Shown here piece after piece: positions 27,044-34,409 of a DNA stretch of 61,391 nucleotides (the first letter of the stretch is position 1; every line of letters begins with the position of its first letter). Under the pieces are notes generated by a model. It did not search any database, had not been told where the DNA came from, and was given only the letters and a program-made list of their open reading frames with translations. The position numbers and the translations under genes are program-made. This DNA is from CALJIC01 sp039805565 (GTDB lineage Bacteria > Chloroflexota > Chloroflexia > Chloroflexales > Roseiflexaceae). Location: assembly GCA_039805565.1 (NCBI GenBank), contig JBDLTZ010000035.1:1-61391 (forward strand), given 5' to 3'.

Positions 27044-27718
27044 CTACTGTCCAACGCTCACCGCGCGCGGCGGTAGGTATGAGAAGGCCTCACAGCTGCG
27101 CCCGGGGACGGGCTCATGCCGCTCGGTCCGGTTCATCAGGCAGACGATACCGTCGAAGTAGCGGCAGTTTTCGCAGCGGTGCAGATGGTAGTGGCAGCGC
27201 CAGCAGACATCATCCGGCCCCACGCTCACCAGCAAGCGGCCGCGCAGCACGGTCTGGCAGTGGTGGCACACCAGCGCCGGCCGCTCCGCGTCGGCATCTT
27301 TCTCGCCGGTCTGCTGCGCGATCAGCAGCCGAAACAGGTCGCTCTCGGTGATCACCCCCACCACTCGGCGGTTGGAAACCACCGGCAGGCCGCTGATCTT
27401 GCGCGCCAGCATCAGCCTGGCAGCCGCCAAGACCGGCTCATCGGGCCCGATCGTCAGCGGGTCGCGGGTCATCGCCTCCGCGACCGTCGCCTTGTCCAGG
27501 AGCGCGCGCCACTCGTACACGCTCAGGGTCGACTCACTCGGGTGGGCCGCGCGCAGGTCGCCGCGCGTGATCACGCCCACCAACTGCCCGTCCGCCACAA
27601 CCGGGAGGCGCCGCACGCTGTGCCGCTCCATCACGTGCTGGGCCTCTGCCAGGGAGAGCGTCGGCGCCACCACGATCGGCGGCGTGCTCATCCAGTCGGC
27701 AACTCGGTGTCGTTCCAT
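27044..27718 (-). CDS. CBS-pair protein with a cysteine-rich C-terminal module
   Basis: The 224-residue protein has two CBS domains (about 6-58 with VADWMSTPPIVV and GVITRGDLR; about 78-132 with VAEAMTRDPLTI and GVITESDLF). A C-terminal segment (about 148-215) has cysteine and histidine pairs in a zinc-ribbon-like array (CHHC, CWRCH, CENCRYFDG, then single C residues). CBS pairs sense adenine nucleotides, so this protein may be a nucleotide- and zinc-binding regulator. GGAGG precedes ATG 27718. It is co-transcribed with the PRTase-like gene and divergent from a second CBS gene; its promoter has an extended -10 at 27759-27767. Confidence 0.9.
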   Translation of the reverse strand: MERHRVADWMSTPPIVVAPTLSLAEAQHVMERHSVRRLPVVADGQLVGVITRGDLRAAHPSESTLSVYEWRALLDKATVAEAMTRDPLTIGPDEPVLAAARLMLARKISGLPVVSNRRVVGVITESDLFRLLIAQQTGEKDADAERPALVCHHCQTVLRGRLLVSVGPDDVCWRCHYHLHRCENCRYFDGIVCLMNRTERHEPVPGRSCEAFSYLPPRAVSVGQ

Positions 27719-27758
27719 GGGCCACCTCCAGGGTTACAGCGACAAGAGCTGTGGTCTC

Positions 27759-27767
27759 ACTGTAGCA
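27759..27767 (-). promoter_or_regulatory. Extended -10 (TGC TACAGT) of the CBS-PRTase operon
   Basis: On the minus strand TGC precedes TACAGT (27764-27759), about 41 bases before the start codon at 27718. The divergent gene has its own -10 (TACAAT, 27890-27895), about 37 bases ahead of its start. Confidence 0.5.
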
Positions 27768-27889
27768 CAGCGTACCGCGCGGCACAGGTAAGAATCACTC
27801 ACGAAGGCGGAGTATCCCATAACGCCACGGATGGTGATTCGTCCACCGAGGGTGAGCGAGGCTTACGGCCTCGCGGCACCGGTCGGCGC

Positions 27890-27895
27890 TACAAT
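27890..27895 (+). promoter_or_regulatory. -10 box (TACAAT) of the divergent CBS gene
   Basis: TACAAT at 27890-27895, 37 bases before ATG 27932. No convincing -35 hexamer is visible at the usual distance. Confidence 0.4.
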
Positions 27896-27931
27896 ACGAG
27901 GACAGCCGGTGATCACAGGAAGGAGACGGCG

Positions 27932-28402
27932 ATGACGAAGCAGAGCGACGCTGGGGCGCGGCGGGACGAGGTTCCTGCCGAGCAGGAGATCCGCTTCTGG
28001 ATGCGCGCGCCGGCGATCACCGTGAACCTGGCCGCGCCGGTGAGCGAGGCGCTCACGCTCATGCGCGAGCACAGCGTCCGGCGCCTGCCGGTGGTGATCG
28101 ACACTGGTGAGCTGCGCGGCATGATCACACAGGGGGACATCCGCGGCGCAGACCTCCTGCGGGTGGCCGGGATGGACCCGTTCGACATCGCCGACGCGCT
28201 GCGGCGGGTCAAGGTCTACGAGGTGATGACCGAGGAGCCGATCACCGTGACGCCAGGGACAGGGCTGCGCGAGGCGGCGATGCTCATGATCGAGAGCAAG
28301 ATCGGCGGGCTTCCCGTCGTGGACGAGAACCGCTGCGTGGTCGGCATCATCACCGAGAGCGACCTGTTCGAGGCGCTGGTGCAGCAGCTTGAGGGGGCGT
28401 AA
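27932..28402 (+). CDS. Two-CBS-domain protein
   Basis: The 156-residue protein consists of little more than a CBS pair: FWMRAPAITVNLAAPVSEALTLM and MITQGDIR form the first repeat, VYEVMTEEPITVTPGTGLREAA and GIITESDLFEALV the second. Such stand-alone Bateman modules bind adenosine nucleotides and control partner proteins. GAAGGAG precedes ATG 27932. It is divergent from the CBS-zinc protein and shares its domain type. It ends 3 bases from the convergent LysR gene, with no terminator between. Confidence 0.92.
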   Translation: MTKQSDAGARRDEVPAEQEIRFWMRAPAITVNLAAPVSEALTLMREHSVRRLPVVIDTGELRGMITQGDIRGADLLRVAGMDPFDIADALRRVKVYEVMTEEPITVTPGTGLREAAMLMIESKIGGLPVVDENRCVVGIITESDLFEALVQQLEGA

Positions 28403-28405
28403 CGC

Positions 28406-29338
28406 TCAGTCAGAGGGTGGCTTAAGCCCCTCCTTCACGAGGAGCTTGCGGGCGTCCGGCCCGGCGATGAAGGCGTAGAGCTCCTGCACCGCGCGCGGGG
28501 CGCCGCGCTCGCGCGAGCGCAGCACGTACCACTCCTGCTGCAGATTCAGGCCAGCCAGCTCCACAACACCGGTGTCGCGGCCGCCGGGGAGGCGCAGCTG
28601 CGGGACGAACGCCAGGCCGAGGCCGGCCCGCACCGCCTGCACCACCAGGGTCGTGCCGTCTGTCTCGAGCGCCACCGCGATGTCCGCGGCGCCCACGCCA
28701 CGCCGGCGCAACCCATCCTCAATAACCCGCCGCAGCGGCGTGCCCGCCCGCGGCAGCACGAGCGGCTGGCCCTTGAGCAGCCCCGGCGGCACCTGCTCGT
28801 GCTGCAGCAGCGCGTGGCCGCGCGGCGCCAGCAGCACGAGGCGCTCGGAGCCGAGCGGCTGCGACTCCCACCCCCTGCGGCGCTGCGGCTCCTCGGAGAT
28901 CAGCACCTGAACCTGCTGCCCCGCCAGCCACTCCAGCAGCGTGTCCAGCGGCGCCATCACCACCGACACCTGGATCGCCGGGAACTGATCGCGGAACGCG
29001 CTAAGCACTGGCGGCAGCAGGCGCTCCCCGCTCGAGGGCGTGCACCCCAGAGTCACCCGGCCGCTCACCTGGCCGCGCAGATTGCGGATGTTCTCCTCGG
29101 CCCGTGTCGCCAGCGCCAGCACCTCGCGCGCAAGCTCCACCAGCTCCTCGCCAGCGTGGGTCAGCAGCATCTGCTGGCCCACGCGCCGGAACAGCTTCAC
29201 GTCGTCCAGCTGCGCCTCCAGCTGCTTGATGTGCTGGCTCACGGCCGGCTGGGACATGTGCAGCACCTCGGCCGCTGCGCTGTAGTTGCCTGCGTCCACC
29301 ACGGCGATGAATGTCTGGAGATGGAGCGTGTTGAGCAC
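28406..29338 (-). CDS. LysR-type transcriptional regulator
   Basis: The 310-residue regulator has the N-terminal winged helix (LHLQTFIAVVDAGNYSAAAEVLHMSQPAVSQHIKQLE, residues 5-42) and a C-terminal effector domain (about 92-300, VTLGCTPSSGERLLPPVLSAF and so on). It starts at GTG 29338 with AAGGAG upstream. It is divergent from the CoA-binding-protein gene; the gap contains an AGCCG-N7-CGGCT inverted repeat fitting a LysR site. The target and effector are unknown. No rubisco or cysteine genes are nearby, so CbbR or CysB function should not be assumed. Confidence 0.92.
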   Translation of the reverse strand: MLNTLHLQTFIAVVDAGNYSAAAEVLHMSQPAVSQHIKQLEAQLDDVKLFRRVGQQMLLTHAGEELVELAREVLALATRAEENIRNLRGQVSGRVTLGCTPSSGERLLPPVLSAFRDQFPAIQVSVVMAPLDTLLEWLAGQQVQVLISEEPQRRRGWESQPLGSERLVLLAPRGHALLQHEQVPPGLLKGQPLVLPRAGTPLRRVIEDGLRRRGVGAADIAVALETDGTTLVVQAVRAGLGLAFVPQLRLPGGRDTGVVELAGLNLQQEWYVLRSRERGAPRAVQELYAFIAGPDARKLLVKEGLKPPSD

Positions 29339-29399
29339 CGCGGCGCGGTCTCCTTTCGGGAGGATAGACAGTGGCGGGGCCGCCGGTATGGGGGGTTTC

Positions 29400-29416
29400 A
29401 GCCGGTTATATCGGCT
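29400..29416. promoter_or_regulatory. Possible LysR operator
   Basis: AGCCG, seven bases, CGGCT between the divergent LysR gene and the CoA-binding-protein gene, 62 bases from the LysR start. Dyad length and location suit a LysR recognition site; no binding evidence exists. Confidence 0.4.
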
Positions 29417-29508
29417 ATCTTACCACAGGTCGCGCCGCGGCCGGTGGTGCGCTGCTTGCACCACAGCGCACTGCAGCGTACCATAGCAGCGAACAGAGAG
29501 GAGCACAG

Positions 29509-29916
29509 ATGCTGAACCTTGACCAGATGAGAGAAACCCTCAGGAACGCTCGGACGATCGCGGTAGTGGGCCTCAGCGACGACCCGGACCGCTCGTCCTA
29601 CGGGATCGCGGGCTTCATGCAGGCGCAGGGCTACCGCATCATCCCCGTCAACCCGCACCTGGAGGGCCCGGTGCTCGGCGAGCAGCCGTACGCCAGCCTG
29701 CGCGATATTCCCGAGCACGTCGACATCGTCAACGTCTTCCGCCGCCCGGAGTTCGTGCCGGAGGTGGTGGACGACGCGCTCGCGATCGGTGCCGGCGCGG
29801 TCTGGATGCAGCCGGGCACGAGCAGCCCCGAGGCCGTGGCGCGCGCCGAGCAGGCCGGCATGCCCGCGGTGGCCGACGCCTGCATCGCGGTGATGCACCG
29901 CCGCCTGATGCGCTAG
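29509..29916 (+). CDS. CoA-binding protein (YccU type)
   Basis: The 135-residue Rossmann-fold protein has the family motifs TIAVVGLSDDPDRSSYGIAGFMQAQGY (CoA-binding loop), IIPVNPHLEGPVLGEQPYASL, VDIVNVFRRPEFVPEVVDDAL, VWMQPGT and a final CIAVMHRR. These small proteins resemble the CoA-binding domain of succinyl-CoA synthetase and bind CoA; their role is unclear. ATG 29509 is preceded by GAGAGGAGC. The gene is probably controlled by the divergent LysR. It is followed after 36 bases by the AGE-family gene in the same orientation. Confidence 0.92.
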   Translation: MLNLDQMRETLRNARTIAVVGLSDDPDRSSYGIAGFMQAQGYRIIPVNPHLEGPVLGEQPYASLRDIPEHVDIVNVFRRPEFVPEVVDDALAIGAGAVWMQPGTSSPEAVARAEQAGMPAVADACIAVMHRRLMR

Positions 29917-29952
29917 AATCATACGAACACGACAAGAGCAGAGGAGCACGCC

Positions 29953-31116
29953 GTGCTGGAAGCCTACGCCGCCCGCTACCGACAGAATCTGAACGAGTCC
30001 GTCATCCCCTTCTGGCTCGCCAACGGCCTGGACCGCGAGCACGGCGGGACCTTCACCTGCCTGGACCGCGAGGGGCGCATCTACGACACCAAGAAGTACT
30101 TGTGGATGCAGGGCCGCGCCGTCTGGATGTTCTCACGCCTGTACAACGAGTGGGAGGCGCGCCCGGAGTACCTGGACGCCGCCAGGCTGGTCTGCGACTT
30201 CATGCGGCGCCACGGGCGGGACGAGCAGGGGCGCGTGTACTTCAGCCTCACGCGTGAGGGGGTGCCGTACGCCGAGCAGCGCAAGCCCTACGCGGCCGTG
30301 TTCATGATGATGGGGCTGCTGGAGTACGGCCGTGCCACCGGCGACCAGACCTTTATCGACGAGGCGGCCGACCTGTTCTGGCGCATCGAGGAGTGGATCC
30401 GTCGCCCCGATCTCCTCGGCCGCCCCTCGCTCCCGGGCAGCCCGGCAGTGAGCAACCTGGCGAACGTGATGGTGCTGGCCAGCATGGCGATCGAGCTGGT
30501 CAAGGTCTCCGACGACCCGCGCTACCGCGAGGTGCTGCGCGCGGCCATGGAGGGCGTAGTCGCGCACTACGACCCGGCGCGACGCATCCTGGTGGAGAAT
30601 GTGGCGCTCGACGGGCGCGACCTCTCGGAGTGGCCGGAGGGGCGCCTGTTCAACCCCGGCCACGCGGTCGAAGTGGCCTGGTTCCTCCTGCACATGCTGG
30701 AGATCATCCCCAGCGAGCGGCACCGGCAGCTGGCGCTCGACGCGCTCGAAGGCTCGCTGGAGTTCGGCTGGGACCAAGAGCACGGCGGGCTGTACTATTT
30801 CATGGACACCGAGGGGCGGCCAACCGCACAGCTCGAGTCGAACATGAAGCTGTGGTGGCCGCACACCGAGGCGATCTACGCGCTGGTGCTGGCTCACACG
30901 CTGACGGGAGAGGAGCGCTGGCTGCGCTGGCTGGACCGGGTGGACGCGTACAGCTTCGCGCGCTTCGTAGACCCGAAGCACGGCGAGTGGTACGGCTATC
31001 TGGACCGGCGCGGTGAGGTGGCGCTGCCAGTTAAGGGGGGGAGCTACAAGGGATTCTTCCACGTGCCGCGGGCGCTGTTGTTCAGCGTGCAGCGCATCGA
31101 GGCGGCGGGACGGTAG
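29953..31116 (+). CDS. AGE-family sugar epimerase/isomerase
   Basis: The 387-residue (alpha/alpha)6-barrel protein resembles N-acylglucosamine 2-epimerases and cellobiose 2-epimerases: FWLANGLDREHGGTFTCLDREG, YLWMQGRAVWMFSRLYNEW, LFNPGHAVEVAWFLLHML (conserved catalytic His), WDQEHGGLYYFMD and KLWWPHTEAIYALVLA (second conserved His) are all present. It likely isomerises a free sugar such as glucose/mannose-type substrates; the exact substrate cannot be read. The start is GTG 29953 with GAGGAG upstream. A 13-bp-stem terminator follows immediately. Confidence 0.92.
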   Translation: MLEAYAARYRQNLNESVIPFWLANGLDREHGGTFTCLDREGRIYDTKKYLWMQGRAVWMFSRLYNEWEARPEYLDAARLVCDFMRRHGRDEQGRVYFSLTREGVPYAEQRKPYAAVFMMMGLLEYGRATGDQTFIDEAADLFWRIEEWIRRPDLLGRPSLPGSPAVSNLANVMVLASMAIELVKVSDDPRYREVLRAAMEGVVAHYDPARRILVENVALDGRDLSEWPEGRLFNPGHAVEVAWFLLHMLEIIPSERHRQLALDALEGSLEFGWDQEHGGLYYFMDTEGRPTAQLESNMKLWWPHTEAIYALVLAHTLTGEERWLRWLDRVDAYSFARFVDPKHGEWYGYLDRRGEVALPVKGGSYKGFFHVPRALLFSVQRIEAAGR

Positions 31117-31158
31117 GGCGGAGGAGGCCGCGCGAGATCGCACGAGGCCTCCTCCGCC
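31117..31158. terminator. Hairpin terminator between convergent genes
   Basis: GGCGGAGGAGGCC (31117-31129) pairs perfectly with GGCCTCCTCCGCC (31146-31158). It begins right after the AGE-family stop codon and can serve the convergent gene on the other strand as well. There is no T run. Confidence 0.7.
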
Positions 31159-31167
31159 ACAGGCGCG

Positions 31168-31731
31168 TTACTCCTCCTCGATCTCGTCGTAGTAGCGCGC
31201 CAGGCCGCCAACGAGAGTCTGCACCAGCAGCGGAGTCGCCGCGTCGCTCATCACCGTCATGTAGGCGTTGTGCTCGATCGCCAGCGCCTCCTTGATCTTG
31301 CCCTCCTGCATGTACTGCGGCAGGAAACGGCGCGACTGCTCCGCCATCGCGCGGCGGAACCGCGACGACGCAACCGAGCCGAGCGCCTTGAGCAGGTAGG
31401 TGCTAAACGCTGGGTCGCCCTCATCCTCCACCACCGGCGGCTCGCCGTGCTCCGCGATAATGCCCTCGATCAACCAGTCGTCCAGGTACAGCGGCTCCCA
31501 GCGGGGGTCGCGGTAGACCGAGAGGCTGAACTTGTTGAACTCTTCCTGGTTCGCGCCGAGCTGCATCGCGTCCACCCGGAAGCTGCGCAGCATCCTGTCC
31601 GCAGTCTGGATGCGCGTGATCTCCTCCGCGTCCGGCGCTCGCTCCAGCCAGGAGCCCTCGCTGTTGGTCAGGCTGGCGATAAAGCCGGCGTGTGCGCGGC
31701 GCTCGCGCTTCTCTCGTGACTTCTTCCCCAC
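31168..31731 (-). CDS. Conserved hypothetical soluble protein
   Basis: The 187-residue protein has a very basic start (MGKKSREKRERRAHAGF), then a helical, acidic body (EEFNKFSLSVYRDPRWEP, GSVASSRFRRAMAEQSRRFL, GKIKEALAIEHNAYMTVMSD) and an acidic C-terminus (EIEEE). No family, catalytic motif or membrane segment is recognised. It starts at GTG 31731 with a GAGGA site. A -10-like TATAAT (minus, 31787-31782) lies 50 bases upstream. The basic N-terminus could contact nucleic acid or ribosomes; that is a guess. Confidence 0.65.
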   Translation of the reverse strand: MGKKSREKRERRAHAGFIASLTNSEGSWLERAPDAEEITRIQTADRMLRSFRVDAMQLGANQEEFNKFSLSVYRDPRWEPLYLDDWLIEGIIAEHGEPPVVEDEGDPAFSTYLLKALGSVASSRFRRAMAEQSRRFLPQYMQEGKIKEALAIEHNAYMTVMSDAATPLLVQTLVGGLARYYDEIEEE

Positions 31732-31835
31732 GGCGTGTGTCCTCGTCGTCGATTACGTATTCCGGTGCTGTGATAACCTGTATTATAACCGCTGTGCGCC
31801 CATGTCGTGTAGCGTACCGGCTGGCGAGGAAATCG

Positions 31836-31985
31836 GAGTTCCGCACCCTCTGCGAGCGATTCCCTCACATCGGCTACGTCGTCATGCGGAATCTCGCGCA
31901 GGACCTGGCCTACAAGCTCAACTCCTCAAACCTCCTGCTGCGCGGCAACATCCGCTGGCGAGACGACGAGCTCGGCCGGCGCTGA
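31836..31985 (+). pseudogene. C-terminal fragment of a single-domain cNMP-binding protein
   Basis: The frame reads EFRTLCERFPHIGYVVMRNL and AQDLAYKLNSSNLLLRGNIRW before the stop at 31985. This matches the last helix of small cyclic-nucleotide-binding proteins in which a Phe-x-x-Leu-Cys-x-x-x-P segment is followed by RNLAxDLxxKLR. The rest of the domain is missing upstream, where sequence passes into the divergent gene's promoter. It is a remnant. The sequence from there to 32018 holds nothing else. Confidence 0.6.
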
Positions 31986-32018
31986 CGCGCGGCTTGCGGC
32001 AGCTTCTTCAGGGTCCTG

Positions 32019-32882
32019 TCACGCGTCCGGCTCTGCGATCGTGATCAGCCGGTGCGTCATCTCCACCGACCCGTCCTCGATGACCTTGTCGCCGATACAC
32101 GAGATCATCGTGACTTGCTCGCGGCCGCTCGGCAGCATGTACTCCACCTCGTCCGGCGTCGCCCACACCTGCTGCGTGACGACATAGCGGTATGCGTTGC
32201 CCTGCGCGTCGTACAGCGTGACGGCGTCGCCCTCCTTGAGCTCCTTCAGCTGCGCGAACGGCGCCGGGATGTCGGGGGTCTTGCGGAAGCGCAGTACGTG
32301 GCCCCACAGCACGACGTTCTCGCCCTGGCCGGGCTGCGCGCCGAGCGTGTACCAGCCCACGTCGTGATCCGGTACGACCGGCAGGCGGTTTTTGTCGAGC
32401 CCCACGGCGATGAGCTTGCGGTCCACGGCGATCCGCTCGATGACCAGGCGCACTGGTTTGCCCGTGACGGCTCGCTCAGCGTCGCCTGTGGCCGGGGCGC
32501 TCAGCGTGGCACCGCCAGCGGTCTGGGCACCTGGTGCGGCACTCTGTGGCACCGGTGCGGCAGTGACCTCGGCCGTCGCGCCGGTGGCCGGCGACGATGT
32601 CGGCCCGCCGCGCGGTGTGGGCTCCAGGAACAGCGGCGCAGTCGGCGTGGCCGCCGTCGGGTTGCTCGGCAGCTGGGTGGGCACTGCGGTCGGGGGATCT
32701 GTTGGCGCGGGTGTCGCACTGGGCGGCACGGACGTGCCCGTGGGGAGCATCACCAGCGTCTGTGTAGGGGCTGTTGTTATGTCGAGCGGTGGCTCAGTCT
32801 GTGCGGCGGGAGCTGTCTGCGGCGCCCCACACGCTGCCAGCGCAAGCGCCAGCGTCAGAACAAATACGCCTCGAAATCGCAT
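32019..32882 (-). CDS. Lipoprotein-anchored sortase-family protein
   Basis: The 287-residue protein has a lipobox (LALALAAC, Cys18), a long Thr/Pro/Ala-rich spacer (about 19-140) and a C-terminal sortase domain (about 143-285). The catalytic triad is seen as His in VVLWGHVLRF, Cys in VTMISCIGD and Arg in THRLITIAEP. It is of the short class E/F-like type. With a lipid anchor, not a transmembrane helix, it would act at the outer face of the cytoplasmic membrane. No LPxTG substrate or pilin gene is adjacent, so its target is unknown. ATG 32882 follows a purine-rich GAGGGGGG site. Confidence 0.88.
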   Translation of the reverse strand: MRFRGVFVLTLALALAACGAPQTAPAAQTEPPLDITTAPTQTLVMLPTGTSVPPSATPAPTDPPTAVPTQLPSNPTAATPTAPLFLEPTPRGGPTSSPATGATAEVTAAPVPQSAAPGAQTAGGATLSAPATGDAERAVTGKPVRLVIERIAVDRKLIAVGLDKNRLPVVPDHDVGWYTLGAQPGQGENVVLWGHVLRFRKTPDIPAPFAQLKELKEGDAVTLYDAQGNAYRYVVTQQVWATPDEVEYMLPSGREQVTMISCIGDKVIEDGSVEMTHRLITIAEPDA

Positions 32883-32998
32883 ACCTCACCCCCCTCTCAA
32901 CTGCTTTCACGTACGGACAGAAAACCGGTTGGCGAACCGTGCCGCGAGTTCATGTGCGGACAGAACGTGTATGCAGGGCGAGTGGAGGGTCCGCCCTT

Positions 32999-33026
32999 GA
33001 ACTCACGACTCACGACTCAAGACTCC
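32999..33026. repeat. Heptamer repeat array overlapping a stop codon
   Basis: Units GAACTCA, CGACTCA, CGACTCA, AGACTCC run in a 7-base period and cover the stop codon of the minus-strand dehydrogenase (33010-33012). The upstream gap 32883-32998 has a loose direct repeat (CGGACAGAA twice) and no gene. Confidence 0.55.
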
Positions 33027-34173
33027 TCGCCAGCGCCTCCTCGAGCTCGGCGAGCTCCAGGTCCACCGGGTTGCCACGCGTGCTGCTCGCTCGCGACGCG
33101 GCGAGGGCCAGGGTCGGCACATCGGCGTGCGTGACGCCGTAGGCTCCCAGGCCCGGGATCGCCATCGAGCGCGCCAGCTCGTGGAGCAGCTCCACCAGGC
33201 CGTCCACCCCGTGCGCGCCCATGACCTCGGCCACACGCTCATAGCGCGCCAGGGCTGGGCTACTGGTATCGCTCCGGCGCAGCGCCCGGATGTTCACGGC
33301 CGTCACGTGGGGCAGCAGCGCCGCGCAGGCCGCGCCGTGCGGCGCCGGGAAGCCCCCGCCGAGCGGCGCAGCGATGCCGTGGACCGCGCCGAGGCCGGCG
33401 TTCGCCAGCGCCAGCCCGCTCATCAGGCTGGCCTCGCTCATCGCCGCACGCGCCTCACCGTTATCGCCGCTGGCATAGGCCCGCGGCAATGCCCACCTCG
33501 CCCGCGCCAGCCCCTCCAGGCACAGCCCGTCCATCAGCGGCGTGGCCCGGCGCGAGACATAGGCCTCGAGCAGCTGCGTCAGCGCGTCCATCCCGGTGCT
33601 CGCCGTGAGAGCCGGGGGCATCTCGTGTGTCAGCTCCGCGTCTACCAGCGCCAGCCGCGGCAGCATGCTCACATGTCGCACGCTGGCCTTCACGCGGTGT
33701 TGGGGCGCCACCAGCACCGCGTTGCGTGTCACCTCGCTCCCGGTGCCGGCCGTCGTTGGCACGGCCACCACCGGCAGGGCCGGACGCTCCAGAGGCCGCC
33801 CCTCGCCCACCACCTCCAGATAGCGCGTGGCGCCCCCCTCGTTCGCCGCAAGCGCGGCTACCGCCTTCGCCATGTCGAGCGCGCTGCCACCGCCCACGCC
33901 GATCACCAGGTCGCACCCGTGCTGGCGCGCCAGCGCGGCGCCTGCCTCAGCGCCCGCCACATCCGGCTCGCCCCCAACGGCGTGGCTCGCCCGCACCGCG
34001 CCGCCACCCAGCAGCCGCCGGATAAGATCGGCCGTAGCCCCGCCGCGCTCCACCGCCCCGCGGCCGTGGACCAGCAGCGCCGCCCCGCCGAGGGGCGCGG
34101 TCAGGGCCGGCAAATCGGCGCTGCTGCCGGGGCCCACCACAATACGGTCCGCTGTCGCAAACTCGTAGCGCAT
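33010..34173 (-). CDS. Iron-containing alcohol dehydrogenase
   Basis: The 387-residue enzyme belongs to the group III Fe-ADH family and oxidises an alcohol with NAD(P). Motifs: GVGGGSALDMAKAVA (nucleotide-binding), PTTAGTGSEVTRNAVL, and metal ligands Asp in ALVDAELT and His in GAVHGIAAPLGG and FPAPHGAA. The substrate is not readable; butanol, 1,2-propanediol or aldehyde substrates are typical. ATG 34173 is used (MRYEFATADRIVVGPGS matches family starts); a start six codons upstream is weaker. It is followed by a heptamer array at its stop. Confidence 0.92.
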   Translation of the reverse strand: MRYEFATADRIVVGPGSSADLPALTAPLGGAALLVHGRGAVERGGATADLIRRLLGGGAVRASHAVGGEPDVAGAEAGAALARQHGCDLVIGVGGGSALDMAKAVAALAANEGGATRYLEVVGEGRPLERPALPVVAVPTTAGTGSEVTRNAVLVAPQHRVKASVRHVSMLPRLALVDAELTHEMPPALTASTGMDALTQLLEAYVSRRATPLMDGLCLEGLARARWALPRAYASGDNGEARAAMSEASLMSGLALANAGLGAVHGIAAPLGGGFPAPHGAACAALLPHVTAVNIRALRRSDTSSPALARYERVAEVMGAHGVDGLVELLHELARSMAIPGLGAYGVTHADVPTLALAASRASSTRGNPVDLELAELEEALARSLES

Positions 34174-34222
34174 AGCGATTACATCTCGCACTAAGCAGCT
34201 TATCCGGTAAGAAGCCTGTCAC

Positions 34223-34271
34223 GCTGAGCGCAGCGAAGAGTCTGTGCCGGAGATACTTCGCTGCGCTCAGC
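34223..34271. repeat. Perfect 16-bp inverted repeat, dispersed element
   Basis: GCTGAGCGCAGCGAAG (34223-34238) and CTTCGCTGCGCTCAGC (34256-34271) form a perfect stem around a 17-base loop. A one-arm copy with one change (ATGCTGAGTGCAGCGAAGCAT, about 53614-53634) lies elsewhere in the window. The element sits in the gap upstream of both the dehydrogenase and the RCK gene. Confidence 0.65.
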
Positions 34272-34371
34272 ACGACACATGTGGTGGTAAATACACCACT
34301 GAGACAGAGGGTCATTCACACTCGTGCAAATGGTACGCGATCCGCGCCGCCACGTAAAGAGCGGGCAAGAC

Positions 34372-34377
34372 TATAAT
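34372..34377 (+). promoter_or_regulatory. -10 box (TATAAT) of the RCK-protein gene
   Basis: TATAAT at 34372-34377, 32 bases before GTG 34410. No acceptable -35 lies 16-18 bases upstream. Confidence 0.45.
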
Positions 34378-34409
34378 ACTGGCAGCACCCGCGCACAGAA
34401 GGACCACCT

